Below, in pieces: positions 15,382-24,322 of a DNA stretch of 49,446 nt. The notes under the pieces are model-generated. The model ran no database searches. It worked only from the letters and a program-made list of their open reading frames with translations, and had not been told where the DNA came from. The stretch covers positions 1 through 49,446 of the forward strand of contig CAOKRJ010000007.1 of assembly GCA_948471115.1 (NCBI GenBank), written 5' to 3'. Numbering within the stretch: position 1 is the first letter of the stretch; each line of letters starts with the position of its first letter. Origin of the DNA: an uncultured Clostridium sp. Lineage in GTDB: Bacteria; Bacillota; Clostridia; TANB77; CAG-508. The position numbers and the translations under genes were made by a program.

Positions 15382-17208
15382 ATGAAAAGTAAAAAGAAAA
15401 TTCTAATTATATTAGCAATAGTATTAACAATAATTATAGCATTAGCGGGAACAACAGCAGGAATGGTTATAACAGGAAAAGTAGCAATAACAACTAAACA
15501 AAAACAAGTAAAAGGCATAAGAGATATAGGGAACGAAATATCAACAACAGATTTAGAAGAAAAATTCAAAGAGCAAGATAAATTATACAAAACTCCATTT
15601 GAATCAGAAACAACAATTACAGGAAAAGTAAACAAAATAGAATTAAGCGATACAACAGGATTAGAAGAAATCTTAGGAGAAGTAGAAAATGTAGTAAATA
15701 ACACTAAAATTACAAATACACTTAAAGCAGACATAAAAAATAATATAATAAATGAAAAAATAAGTGTAAATTTAGCAGACATTGTAGAAGAAATATCAGC
15801 AGATGTAGAATACAACAAAGATAGAATATCATTAAAATCAAAAGAATTAAATGATAAATATGTTACATTTATAAAAAATGAAATAGAAACAAATAATCAA
15901 TATGCAGAATTTGCAGAATTATTTGAAATATTTGAGGGAATTTGCCAAAAAGAAACAACAGGAATATACTTAACAGAATCAGATAAAGCATATTTTGCGA
16001 GAAAATATAGAGGAATATTAGATGAATATATAACAGATGATATGTTAAAAGAAGAAAAGGCAAGTATTATAGTAGATGGGGAAACAAAGCAATGTGACAA
16101 TATAAACTTTACATTAGACAAAAATCAAATTGCAGAAATAGTTGGAAAATACTTAAAGAAACTAGAAGAAGATCCAGAAGCGAAAGAAATAATAATAAGT
16201 AAGATGAAATCTGTAATTAAAACATTTGAAGAAGAAGACTTACAAGAAATAATAGATGATTTAAAATATAAATTAATGTATCTGGATGACGATATAACTA
16301 TGAAGGTTTCGTTATATTGTACAATGTTCAAAACTTATGGATTTAACATAGAAATTTATTCAGATAAAACTTATATATTAAACTTAATTTTAGGAAAAGA
16401 AGAAGACAATCTAAAAATATCAACAACAGAAGGAGAAATTTTAAATGCAAAAATATCAGAAAGCAAAACAGAAGTTAAAATTACAGGAGGAGAGAATACA
16501 GCAATAGTAGAATTAAAAACAAATGGTACACAAAAAATAGTAGAACTAGAAATTAATGATGTACAAGACAATGTAAAAATTATAGCAACATTAACAAATG
16601 AACAAATTACAAAAACAGAAAATGAAAGCAAATCAAATAATACAATCCAAATAGCAATACAAGTAGGAAACAATAATGTAGATATAACATTAAATATTGA
16701 CACAAATTTAAGATATGTAAGTTCTATTGAAAAAACAGAATACACAGATGAAAATTCAATAAATATAGTAACAGCAGAACAAGCAGAAATACAACAATAC
16801 TTAAAAGAAGTACAAAACAATGCAATTATACTTGTACAAAAAGCGACACAAAATTCAAAACTAATTCAAGAAATATATACATTAATGATGGGAGGAGTAA
16901 AAACTCAACCCCAAAACCAATCAGTACAGACATTTAACAGTATGTTTAAGAATTATACAGGAATACAAAAAGGTTCAGGAATGAAAACATTATTACAACA
17001 AATAGCAACAAGAAATTCAACCAATGAAATTCATAAGGTATCTGTAAGTATAGTAGAAGATGGAAAATTTTTATTAAATATTACAACGAATGCAGAAGAA
17101 ATTAATTCATCAATAAATAGTATAAAAGAAGAAATTGAATATGAAGTTTTAGGAACATCAGTAGATGAAGAAGGATATATCACAGGAATAGAAATTAGGA
17201 AAAAATAG
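15382..17208 (+). CDS. Large membrane-anchored extracytoplasmic protein of unknown function
   Basis: 608 residues. The N-terminus KSKKKILIILAIVLTIIIALAG is a basic stretch and a single membrane helix (about 7-30); the rest is hydrophilic and outside the cell. Features are repeated beta-type segments with TKITNTLKADIKNN, NISTTEGEILNAKISES and NTIQIAIQVGNNNVDITLN. This organisation is like the DUF-type solvent-facing 'virulence factor' lipoproteins of Clostridia, but there is no lipobox Cys. No catalytic motif was recognised. It is monocistronic, with promoter and terminator. Function unknown. Confidence 0.75.
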   Translation: MKSKKKILIILAIVLTIIIALAGTTAGMVITGKVAITTKQKQVKGIRDIGNEISTTDLEEKFKEQDKLYKTPFESETTITGKVNKIELSDTTGLEEILGEVENVVNNTKITNTLKADIKNNIINEKISVNLADIVEEISADVEYNKDRISLKSKELNDKYVTFIKNEIETNNQYAEFAELFEIFEGICQKETTGIYLTESDKAYFARKYRGILDEYITDDMLKEEKASIIVDGETKQCDNINFTLDKNQIAEIVGKYLKKLEEDPEAKEIIISKMKSVIKTFEEEDLQEIIDDLKYKLMYLDDDITMKVSLYCTMFKTYGFNIEIYSDKTYILNLILGKEEDNLKISTTEGEILNAKISESKTEVKITGGENTAIVELKTNGTQKIVELEINDVQDNVKIIATLTNEQITKTENESKSNNTIQIAIQVGNNNVDITLNIDTNLRYVSSIEKTEYTDENSINIVTAEQAEIQQYLKEVQNNAIILVQKATQNSKLIQEIYTLMMGGVKTQPQNQSVQTFNSMFKNYTGIQKGSGMKTLLQQIATRNSTNEIHKVSVSIVEDGKFLLNITTNAEEINSSINSIKEEIEYEVLGTSVDEEGYITGIEIRKK

Positions 17209-17224
17209 AATGAAATGAGTCAAT

Positions 17225-17264
17225 GTAAAAGAGGTATGCACAGTTATAACTGCATACCTTTTAT
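17225..17264 (+). terminator. Rho-independent terminator
   Basis: AAAAGAGGTATGCA pairs with TGCATACCTTTTAT around CAGTTATAAC. Confidence 0.8.
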
Positions 17265-17294
17265 CTGTTAAGAAAATAAATATAATAAATTCTA

Positions 17295-17323
17295 TTGAAA
17301 AATTCAATAAACACGTGTATAAT
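17295..17323 (+). promoter_or_regulatory. Promoter of the 17379 gene
   Basis: TTGAAA, 17 bases, TATAAT, about 55 bases before the ATG. Confidence 0.7.
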
Positions 17324-17378
17324 AGAAATGTAGAAAAAAATGAATTAGACTATATTCATTTGATAGGAGGAAATAAAA

Positions 17379-18323
17379 ATGGTAGAAGATAGCCAAATAG
17401 AAGCAACAGTCTCACCTTTTGCTGTAAAAAAAGGAGAAATAAAAACATTTGATGGAAAAGATGGGTATGTATCAATGCAACAAATAATAAACAAGATAAA
17501 CTTAGGACATATAAATGAGTTGCACTTTTCAATACTAGAAATTCTAAATGAATTTGAATTTATAACATCAAGACAACTATGTCAGATATTAGATAGAAAA
17601 GGAGTAAAATATGTTTCACAAGATAAACTAAATAATAAATTAGAACAAATGGTTAAATCTAAAATGTTAACAAGATATTATTTTTCATCACTGGAAGAAG
17701 GAAAAGGAACATATAGAGTTTATTGTTTAGAAAAAATGGGAAAATACTTATTAACATCAAGAGGAATAGAATGTAAATGGCAACCAAGTGATAATACAAA
17801 ACCAGTAGGAATGATAAAAAAGAGATTAGCAGGAAATCAAATACTATTAGCATACTTAAGAAAAGTAAAAGCATTTGATGAATACACAGTAAAGCCATCA
17901 ATAACAGCAAAAACATTAGGGAAAACTTTTAGAGCAACAGGAGGAAGCGTTAAACTTACGAAAAACGGAAAATCAATAATATTCGTATTTGAAGTAATAA
18001 GAAGAGAAGATGACTGGGAGAAAAAATTAGAGGACAAAATGAAATTTTATGCAGACTTTTACAATAATTTTGTTATAGGAGACTCAGGATATGATTCATT
18101 ACCACAATTAATAATAAACTGTGAAGATGAAAAACATATAGTAGAAACTTACAAAAACATTGTTATGAAGGGATTAGAGATTCCAAAAATAAAACTATAC
18201 TTCACAACAGACTTAAAACAAAATAAAGAAAGTTTAGCAGACACTTTAGTAGAATTCAAACTAGATGCTGAAACAAATAAATATAAAATGGTAGATGTAG
18301 AACTAAAGCTATTAGATATATAA
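17379..18323 (+). CDS. Winged-helix protein of the replication-relaxation type
   Basis: 314 residues, soluble. A winged-helix domain spans about 40-125: HFSILEILNEFEFITSRQLCQILDRKG, then a wing SSLEEGKGTYRVYCLEKMGKYLL. A C-terminal alpha/beta part has IIFVFEVIRREDDWEKKLEDKMKFYADFYN and LPQLIINCEDEKH. The combination matches the Replic_Relax family, which is usually found on plasmids and conjugative elements beside mobilisation genes. Here it faces a VirD4-like gene in convergent orientation, with no relaxase nearby. RBS AGGAGG. It may regulate or bind DNA for the export machinery. Confidence 0.7.
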   Translation: MVEDSQIEATVSPFAVKKGEIKTFDGKDGYVSMQQIINKINLGHINELHFSILEILNEFEFITSRQLCQILDRKGVKYVSQDKLNNKLEQMVKSKMLTRYYFSSLEEGKGTYRVYCLEKMGKYLLTSRGIECKWQPSDNTKPVGMIKKRLAGNQILLAYLRKVKAFDEYTVKPSITAKTLGKTFRATGGSVKLTKNGKSIIFVFEVIRREDDWEKKLEDKMKFYADFYNNFVIGDSGYDSLPQLIINCEDEKHIVETYKNIVMKGLEIPKIKLYFTTDLKQNKESLADTLVEFKLDAETNKYKMVDVELKLLDI

Positions 18324-18356
18324 AAAAATTCCCCATATAGGGGAAATTTTTTTTAT
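18322..18356 (+). terminator. Terminator between the convergent 17379 and 18448 genes
   Basis: AAAAAAATTCCCC-ATATA-GGGGAAATTTTTTTT, symmetrical, so useful in both directions. A second hairpin, GGAAAGT ... ACTTTCC (18361-18391), follows. Confidence 0.85.
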
Positions 18357-18447
18357 TCTAGGAAAGTCACAAGCCAGTGGCATAACTTTCCATAGAAGAT
18401 AATTGCTTTGCAGTTACTACAACTTAGCAATTCTTAAAATTCATTTT

Positions 18448-20766
18448 TTATGTCTTATCGTCATTTTTTTTATTAATATCAAAAACAATTGAATCACCAT
18501 TATTGAATAAGAAATTTGAATCAGTCTGAATTGGATTATCGTCATCAGAAGAATTTTTTAATCCACCAAACTTACCATCAGAATTATCATATGCAATCTT
18601 TGTTGAAGAGCCATTATTATATCTATTAAAGTCAAATATCTTTGGAGAATGAGACTCTTTATATTCAGAGGAAAGGAAATTTAGGGTTAACTTAGCAGCA
18701 TAGAACTTTCCTCCTGCATCCTTAGTCTTAAATGCACAAATTTTAAACTTAAAATTTTGGATTGCTTCAGGTTTAAACCAAGGAGACCAATCCCAGCTAG
18801 GACCTTTAAAGTTACCACCATTAGAAATATCACCAGGACCTCCAATATGAACATCTTGAGTAAATTTCCATAATTTTCTATACCCCATTTCTTTTGACCA
18901 CCATTCATTATCTTGAGGGCTATTATTACCAAATACAAATTTAGTAATACAATTAGCAATAATAGTCTTTTGTGCACTTTCAGTAACATCTAATTGAGCA
19001 ATATTTTGAGTAGAAATTACTGTTCCAACTCTATACTTTCTATACATTGTAAATAAAGGTAAAGTATTATTACAAACGAAATCAGCAAATTCATCAATAT
19101 ATAAGAAATTTGGAATACGAGTATTTTCATTTCCAGGTCTTTTTAATACAGCATGTTGCATTGAAAGTATAAAGAATAGACCAAAGGCTTTATGAAGCAT
19201 ACGACCTAAATCTCCACGTCTTGTACAGACAAATATTATCTCTCCATTTGCAAGAGCTTTATTAAAATCAATATTGTTAGTTCTATTACACAATATACGT
19301 CTAAGACCAGACATACGTAATAATAAATCTAATTGAGTAATAGCAGAATATATTGATTCCTCTGTTTGGCGTAAAAAATCACCAGGCGTAAAATACTTTT
19401 TAAAATAATTAATCTGTAATTTATATTTAGTAGCAAGTTCGGAATCTTTTTCCATTACTTTACACATATCTATAATTAATTCAAAATTATTAAACATATC
19501 AAGCATATCTTCCAAATTAGGAAGTAAACCATCGTGTAATCTTGGATACATTTCACTTAAAATAATTGATAAATTTTCAACAGCTTGTAAAGCGGCATTT
19601 TGGTGATATGCTTCTTCATGTGTTGGTTTTTGTGTAAAGTACATATTAGAAATAATAGCAGAAATAACAACACCAACAACTTCAGGTCTACCATATGCAA
19701 AAGGATTAAGACCAATAGAAGACGAACTAGAAGGGTCAATTAAAGTATAAGGAATATTAAAATTATCTGCAACATCCATCATATGAGAAATAGTCTCAAA
19801 ATCAGGAGCTATAGAGGTTATTCCTAAATCCCTATAAACTAAAGACTTATCACTTAATAACATTTTATGCATATAAGCCTTATATAATTTTTCTTTACCT
19901 TCTTTAACAGTAAGCATATTCAAAGAAAAGTTTTTATTTATATAATCATTATCATAAGGGCAACTTAAGGAAGCAAGTCCAGTCTTTAATGCAGTATGCC
20001 CTAATTGTTTAGAAGCCTCTTTAAAGAAAAACTTTTTCTTAATATCGTGAGCAATCATAGGTTCAAAAATAAGGGAAGTTTTTCCCGAACCAGACACACC
20101 ACACACAAAAGTAGGTTCAAATCTACGAGCTTCACATATTTTAGCAGCACTACCAGTTTCATAATCAGTACCAAAGCTTATCTCGTAGCTATAAGGACCA
20201 AGTTTTGGAGGTTTCTTAGAAATATCAAGTCCAGGATAATCCATAATAGACTGATACTCTGTATATGTATCACCTATATCAGTATGTATGAACCAAATCA
20301 AAGCAGATACAGTAGTTATAGGCAAATAAATTGACACAGCACAAAAAGCCCTTTTTACTTCAGAGTAAAACTCTGTAACTATTTCAGCATAGTTAGGTAC
20401 AGATAGTAATAACAACCAACCAGTTTGATTAAACCATTGTACAAACATCGAAACAGCTATAATATATACAGCTATAAAATATAAAACAAGAAAAGTAAAC
20501 TTTTTAGTAGTATCTTTTGCAAATTTAGAAGCAAAAGAAAACAAACAAGCAAATATAGGGCAAGCAAGTGCAAAAGTATATGCAATAGGTCCCCAATAAG
20601 ATACAGATAAACCAGTTAGAAACATAAAAATCATTTCCACAAGTCTATCTATTACTATATAAATTGTAAACAATGTTAATAAATATGTAAAAAAAGTATT
20701 TCTATCAGTTTTCAAAATGCTCAAAAATTTATCTAAATATTTTATCAATAATCTCACCACTTTCAC
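18448..20766 (-). CDS. VirD4/TraG-type coupling ATPase
   Basis: 772 residues. The N-terminal 160 residues hold about four membrane segments. Then a cytoplasmic ATPase has Walker A GVSGSGKTS (223-231) and Walker B FLYIDEFAD (554-562), with the LNPFAYGRPE and TVISTQNIAQLD segments of the VirD4/TraG/FtsK-HerA superfamily. Coupling proteins bring DNA or protein substrates to type IV secretion channels. No relaxase, VirB4 or integrase is near, and codon use is native, so it appears resident rather than a freshly acquired element. It may work with the Tad/T4SS-like parts at 35-39.5 and 45.9-49.4 kb. The orientation is opposite to its neighbours. Confidence 0.85.
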   Translation of the reverse strand: MKVVRLLIKYLDKFLSILKTDRNTFFTYLLTLFTIYIVIDRLVEMIFMFLTGLSVSYWGPIAYTFALACPIFACLFSFASKFAKDTTKKFTFLVLYFIAVYIIAVSMFVQWFNQTGWLLLLSVPNYAEIVTEFYSEVKRAFCAVSIYLPITTVSALIWFIHTDIGDTYTEYQSIMDYPGLDISKKPPKLGPYSYEISFGTDYETGSAAKICEARRFEPTFVCGVSGSGKTSLIFEPMIAHDIKKKFFFKEASKQLGHTALKTGLASLSCPYDNDYINKNFSLNMLTVKEGKEKLYKAYMHKMLLSDKSLVYRDLGITSIAPDFETISHMMDVADNFNIPYTLIDPSSSSSIGLNPFAYGRPEVVGVVISAIISNMYFTQKPTHEEAYHQNAALQAVENLSIILSEMYPRLHDGLLPNLEDMLDMFNNFELIIDMCKVMEKDSELATKYKLQINYFKKYFTPGDFLRQTEESIYSAITQLDLLLRMSGLRRILCNRTNNIDFNKALANGEIIFVCTRRGDLGRMLHKAFGLFFILSMQHAVLKRPGNENTRIPNFLYIDEFADFVCNNTLPLFTMYRKYRVGTVISTQNIAQLDVTESAQKTIIANCITKFVFGNNSPQDNEWWSKEMGYRKLWKFTQDVHIGGPGDISNGGNFKGPSWDWSPWFKPEAIQNFKFKICAFKTKDAGGKFYAAKLTLNFLSSEYKESHSPKIFDFNRYNNGSSTKIAYDNSDGKFGGLKNSSDDDNPIQTDSNFLFNNGDSIVFDINKKNDDKT

Positions 20767-20878
20767 ATAATAATGCTTTATATATTATCCCATAAAATTA
20801 GTAAAAAAACAAGTCTTTTCCACAAAAAAACTGTATGTACGTTACCATCTGGTTACAACTCACAGCTATCCTAACATA

Positions 20879-21104
20879 AAAATTTGTGTTTGTGGGGAGG
20901 ATAAATTTTTAGATAGATTTAAAATTGTAGAGGAAATGTAGGAGCGATTAGCAATCTCCTGTTCTAGCAAAGGCTTGCTAAAAATCTTATATTCTTAAGC
21001 ATGTTCTTCGAAGGGCGGGCGATTAATAATCGCCCCTACAACGTATATTTATAATTTTGTATAAATTCAAAAACATATAATCCTACCAACAAACCCCAAT
21101 TTGT
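20879..21104. repeat. MITE-like element, copy 1 (about 225 bp)
   Basis: It begins AAATTTGTGTTTGTGGGGAG and ends ATCCTACCAACAAACCCCAA. It is nearly identical along its length to 32765-32993, including two inner TGTAGGGGC-type arms (about 20938 and 21017-21043) and a shared central AGCAAAGGCTTGCTAAAAAT. The right terminal repeat has decayed compared with copy 2. This fills most of the 450-base gap before spoVB; the remainder shows nothing else. Confidence 0.8.
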
Positions 21105-21219
21105 ATGTAAAAAAATATACACAGCTACAATATATTAAAAATAAAATTAAAATCATTGATAAAATATAAACTTAATAATATAATATATAGCAGGACTAAT
21201 AAAACGAAAGGAAAAAGGA

Positions 21220-22872
21220 ATGGGGCAAACTAAAAGAAAAAAGAGAATAAAAAAAGAAGGCTTTATGCAAAGTGTATTGGTATTAATGATTTCACAGCTA
21301 GTAATAAAACTGTTAGGCTTAGTATATAAAATATATCTTACTAATAAAGAAGGATTTGGAGACACAGGAAATGCAATATATAGTAGTGGATATCAGATTT
21401 ATGCATTATTACTAACTATATCATCAATAGGAGTACCAAATGCGATATCAAAACTAGTATCTGAAAAAGTTGCAATTGGAGATAGTAAAGGAGCACACAG
21501 AATATTTAAAATTGCATTATTAACATTTGGAATAATAGGATTTATTGCAACAATGGTATTATTTGTAGGAGCAGGGTATATATCAAATGCAATTTTACAA
21601 ATACCAGAAGCGGAAATGACATTAGTATCATTATCACCAGCAATATTCTTTGTCACAATTGCATCAGTACTAAGGGGATATTTCAATGGAAGAGAAAAAA
21701 TATCTGTAACAGCAAAATCACAAACATTAGAGCAAGTATTTAAAACAGTACTTACAGTAATTGTAGTAGAAATAGTAGGAATAAGTACAAACTTAAATAC
21801 AACATTAATGTCAGCAGGAGCGAACTTAGCCACAACATTATCAGTATTATTAAGCTTTGGATACTTGACACTATACTACAAAATATACAAAAGAAATATA
21901 GCAATGGAAATAAAGAACTCAGTAAACTATAAGCGTGAAAGTTTAAAAAAAGTAGTAAAAAAAATATTATTTGTATCAACACCAATTACATTAAGTGCAA
22001 TAATGTCTACATTAAATAAAAATATAGATTCAATAACAGTTGTAAGAGGATTAAAAAAATTCTTAACAGAAGCACAAGCAAAATCACAATATGGAATATT
22101 AAGTGGAAAAGTAGACACACTAATAACACTACCATTATCATTTAATATAGCATTTGCAACAGCATTAGTCCCATCAATAGCATCATCAATAGCAAAAGGA
22201 GATAAAGAAAGTGCAAGCAAAAGAATATCTTTTTCAATATTAGTATCAATATTAATTGGATTACCATGTACAGTAGGAATGATGATATTTGCGGGGCCAA
22301 TATTAGAATTATTATTTCCAAAAGCCACAAATGGTAGTTTATTACTACAAATAAGTGCAATAACAATTATATTTTCAGTATTAGCACAAACAATAAATGG
22401 TGCATTACAAGGATTAGGTGAAATAATGACACCAGCAATTACATCAGCAATAGGATTAATTATAAAACTAATGATTAATATTTGGTTGATAGAAAATCCA
22501 GAAATAGGAGTTTATGGAGCAGCAATAGGTTCAATAGTAAATAATATAGTAGCATTTGCTTTAAGTTATATAGTTTTAGTAAAAACAATAAAATTAGACA
22601 TGAAATTTATAAAATGTGTAATAAAGCCATTAATTGCCACAATAATAATGGGAATATGTTCATATTACATATATTTATTAATTCAAGGTATAATTTCTAC
22701 AAGAATAGCAACAATAATAGCAATAATAGTAGCAATAATAATATATACATTATCCTTACTAGTTTTAAAAATTTTAGACAAAGAAGAAATAAAAATGATA
22801 CCATATGGAACAAAATTATTAAAAATTCTTGAAACAGTTGGCATATATGGAAAAGGGAAGCACTGTAAATAA
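21220..22872 (+). CDS. spoVB: SpoVB-type polysaccharide flippase (MOP superfamily)
   Basis: The 550 residues begin with a basic KRKKRIKKEG stretch and have about 14 membrane segments. VLMISQLVIKLLGLVYKIYL, YQIYALLLTISSIGVPNAISKLVSEK, and LRGYFNGREKISVTAKSQTLEQ are typical of SpoVB/YtgP/MurJ-like flippases. Such proteins move lipid-linked peptidoglycan or polysaccharide precursors; SpoVB proper acts in spore cortex assembly. The paralog family is large, so the sporulation role is inferred. RBS AAAGGAAAAAGGA. Confidence 0.85.
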   Translation: MGQTKRKKRIKKEGFMQSVLVLMISQLVIKLLGLVYKIYLTNKEGFGDTGNAIYSSGYQIYALLLTISSIGVPNAISKLVSEKVAIGDSKGAHRIFKIALLTFGIIGFIATMVLFVGAGYISNAILQIPEAEMTLVSLSPAIFFVTIASVLRGYFNGREKISVTAKSQTLEQVFKTVLTVIVVEIVGISTNLNTTLMSAGANLATTLSVLLSFGYLTLYYKIYKRNIAMEIKNSVNYKRESLKKVVKKILFVSTPITLSAIMSTLNKNIDSITVVRGLKKFLTEAQAKSQYGILSGKVDTLITLPLSFNIAFATALVPSIASSIAKGDKESASKRISFSILVSILIGLPCTVGMMIFAGPILELLFPKATNGSLLLQISAITIIFSVLAQTINGALQGLGEIMTPAITSAIGLIIKLMINIWLIENPEIGVYGAAIGSIVNNIVAFALSYIVLVKTIKLDMKFIKCVIKPLIATIIMGICSYYIYLLIQGIISTRIATIIAIIVAIIIYTLSLLVLKILDKEEIKMIPYGTKLLKILETVGIYGKGKHCK

Positions 22873-23038
22873 TACAAAAATAATGCTAAAAAGCCAAAAA
22901 ATGCAAAAAAAGCAAGTAACTGCAAGAAAAAAAGCAAAAATAAATATAAAAAAAGAAGGATTTTGTATAAAATTGACGAATAATGTTCTTAGAGTAGATG
23001 AAAACACTACATCTACTAAAAATAGGAGGTAATTAAAA

Positions 23039-23314
23039 ATGAACAAATCAGAATTAATCGCAGCAATGGCTGCAAAAACAGGAGAAACAAAAAAAAGTGC
23101 AGAAGCTAACTTAAACGCTTTCATTGAAACAGTAACAGAAGCACTAGTAAAAGGAGATAAAGTACAATTAGTTGGATTCGGGTCTTTCGAAACAAGAAAA
23201 AAAGCAGCTAGAAAAGGAAGAAACCCAAGAACAAAAGAAGAAATAAAAATACCAGCATCAAAAGCACCAGCATTCAAAGCTGGAAAAGCATTAAAAGACA
23301 TGGTAAATGTTTAA
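23039..23314 (+). CDS. hup: HU-family nucleoid protein
   Basis: 91 residues, full length. MNKSELIAAMAAKTGETKKSAEANLNAF is the dimerising helix pair, VQLVGFGSFETRKKAARKGRNPRTKEEIKIPASKAPAFKAGKALKD holds the beta arm with the intercalating RNP. It bends and packs DNA non-specifically. RBS AGGAGG, eight bases upstream. Its 3' end is the first unit boundary of a 66-bp tandem repeat that follows. Confidence 0.97.
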   Translation: MNKSELIAAMAAKTGETKKSAEANLNAFIETVTEALVKGDKVQLVGFGSFETRKKAARKGRNPRTKEEIKIPASKAPAFKAGKALKDMVNV

Positions 23315-23323
23315 TTATAAAAA

Positions 23324-23521
23324 TCATGATAAATTGTGAATAAGATGAGCAATTTAACTAAATTTAATAAAAAACATGAAATGTCCAAATTGTGATAAAT
23401 TGCGAATAAGATGAGCAATTTAACTAGATTTTATAAAAAACATGAAATGTCCAAATCATGATAAATTGCGAATAAGATGAGCAATTTAACTAGATTTTGG
23501 AAAAGACATGGTAAATGTGTA
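23324..23521 (+). repeat. Three tandem 66-bp repeats directly after hup, each with a hairpin
   Basis: Unit starts are 23324, 23390 and 23456. Each contains AAATTGYGAATAAGATGA and GCAATTT, which pair as AAATTGC/GCAATTT, or with a G-U pair in unit 1. The array is flanked by two copies of AAAAGACATGGTAAATGT: the hup 3' end itself (about 23295-23312) and 23502-23519. It appears to have grown from a duplication that included the end of hup. Confidence 0.85.
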
Positions 23522-23540
23522 AAAGAATGGAATATATAGA

Positions 23541-23577
23541 AAATAACCTTGGTAATGTTCTAGGGTTATTTTTTTGT
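23541..23577 (+). terminator. Probable hup transcript terminator
   Basis: AAATAACC pairs with GGGTTATT, followed by seven T residues. Confidence 0.7.
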
Positions 23578-23594
23578 AAAATATTGCAAACGAA

Positions 23595-23620
23595 TGTAGG
23601 GGCACCCTTCAGGCGTCCGT
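23595..23620. repeat. TGTAGGGGC palindromic repeat
   Basis: TGTAGGGGCACCCTTCAGGC then GTCCG; variant of the 8479 copy. An inverted copy (GGACGCCCGAAGGGTGC) lies at about 24186-24202. Confidence 0.65.
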
Positions 23621-23649
23621 TTATTGAGTACAGAAGAGTTTACATAAGC

Positions 23650-23678
23650 TTGATTTTTGCATATAAATTTGGTATAAT
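23650..23678 (+). promoter_or_regulatory. Promoter and structured leader of the 23770 gene
   Basis: TTGATT, 17 bases, TATAAT. The leader has a GTTGGCG-GAG-CGTCAAC hairpin (about 23688-23704) and a CCCA ... TGGG stem. No known riboswitch class was recognised. Confidence 0.65.
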
Positions 23679-23769
23679 ATAAATAAGGTTGGCGGAGCGT
23701 CAACATAGTAAAGCCCAGTGCAAGATGGGAAAAATTCGTTTATTATAAAAATGAAAAGGAGAAAAACAA

Positions 23770-23961
23770 ATGGAAAGACGGAAAATTGATTTAGTAGTTG
23801 CGACTGGTGAAGATTCTAATGATGCTAATAATAAATTTCAAAAAAAGCTTACAAAAAAAATCAATAAAGGTTGGTATCCAAAGGGGGAAAAATCAATCAA
23901 ACAGGTTAGATATAATGGTGAATCAGTATATATGATTTACCAGATAATCAAAAGAGACTAG
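23770..23961 (+). CDS. Small protein of unknown function (DUF1737-like)
   Basis: 63 residues. The pattern VVATGEDSNDANNKFQKKLTKKINKGWYPKG followed by YNGESVYMIYQIIKR (strand, helix, 'GWxPxG' turn, strand ending in YxxYQxI) resembles DUF1737-type small proteins, where a helix packs on a sheet. RBS AAAAGGAG. It is an independent unit with promoter, structured leader and terminator. Function unknown. Confidence 0.65.
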   Translation: MERRKIDLVVATGEDSNDANNKFQKKLTKKINKGWYPKGEKSIKQVRYNGESVYMIYQIIKRD

Positions 23962-23985
23962 TAGCTGCTTGCACAGCTACTTTTA
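23961..23985 (+). terminator. Rho-independent terminator
   Basis: GTAGCTG-CTTGCA-CAGCTAC then TTTTAAT; begins within the stop codon of the 23770 gene. Confidence 0.75.
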
Positions 23986-24004
23986 ATATTCTCAGAAACT
24001 TTTT

Positions 24005-24073
24005 TATATACTAGGAAAGTTTTATCAACAAGTATATATTTAACAATAGATAATAAACTTTACTAGTATATAA
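24005..24073. repeat. Inverted repeat with about 22-base arms
   Basis: TATATACTAGGAAAGTTTTATC (24005-24026) faces GATAATAAACTTTACTAGTATATA (24050-24073). The 340-base gap before recG also holds a GGTGGC-AA-GCCAC hairpin with T residues (24140-24168) and an inverted TGTAGGGGC copy (24186-24209). Confidence 0.5.
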
Positions 24074-24322
24074 AAGGCTATAATCACTATTGCCTTTAAG
24101 ATTTCCTCATTTACATTCGGAAACTTAAATTGGCAAAAGAAAAGGTGGCAAAGCCACTTTTCATGTTTTGTTTTTAATCTTTAGCGGACGCCCGAAGGGT
24201 GCACATACAATATCTCTACGATTTTTATCACAAAAATGTTACAATTTTATACAAACAAACGATTTACAAAAGACCAAAAATATGATAAAAATAATATAAA
24301 ATAAAACATGAGAGGAGAAAAA

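Noticed and set aside
17379-20766. Integrative conjugative element
   Set aside because: Only a coupling ATPase and a winged-helix gene are present; no relaxase, integrase, VirB4 or attachment repeats, and codon use is native.
22829-23032. 67-residue frame MKQLAYMEKG... between spoVB and hup
   Set aside because: It overlaps the end of spoVB in another frame, is lysine-rich simply because of A-rich DNA, and has no ribosome site.
23324-23521. CRISPR array
   Set aside because: The 66-base units are contiguous with no variable spacers, and there are no cas genes.
23680-23770. c-di-GMP riboswitch
   Set aside because: The GGTTGGCGGAGCG segment looked similar at first, but the conserved GGGCAAACC and the tetraloop/receptor layout are absent.
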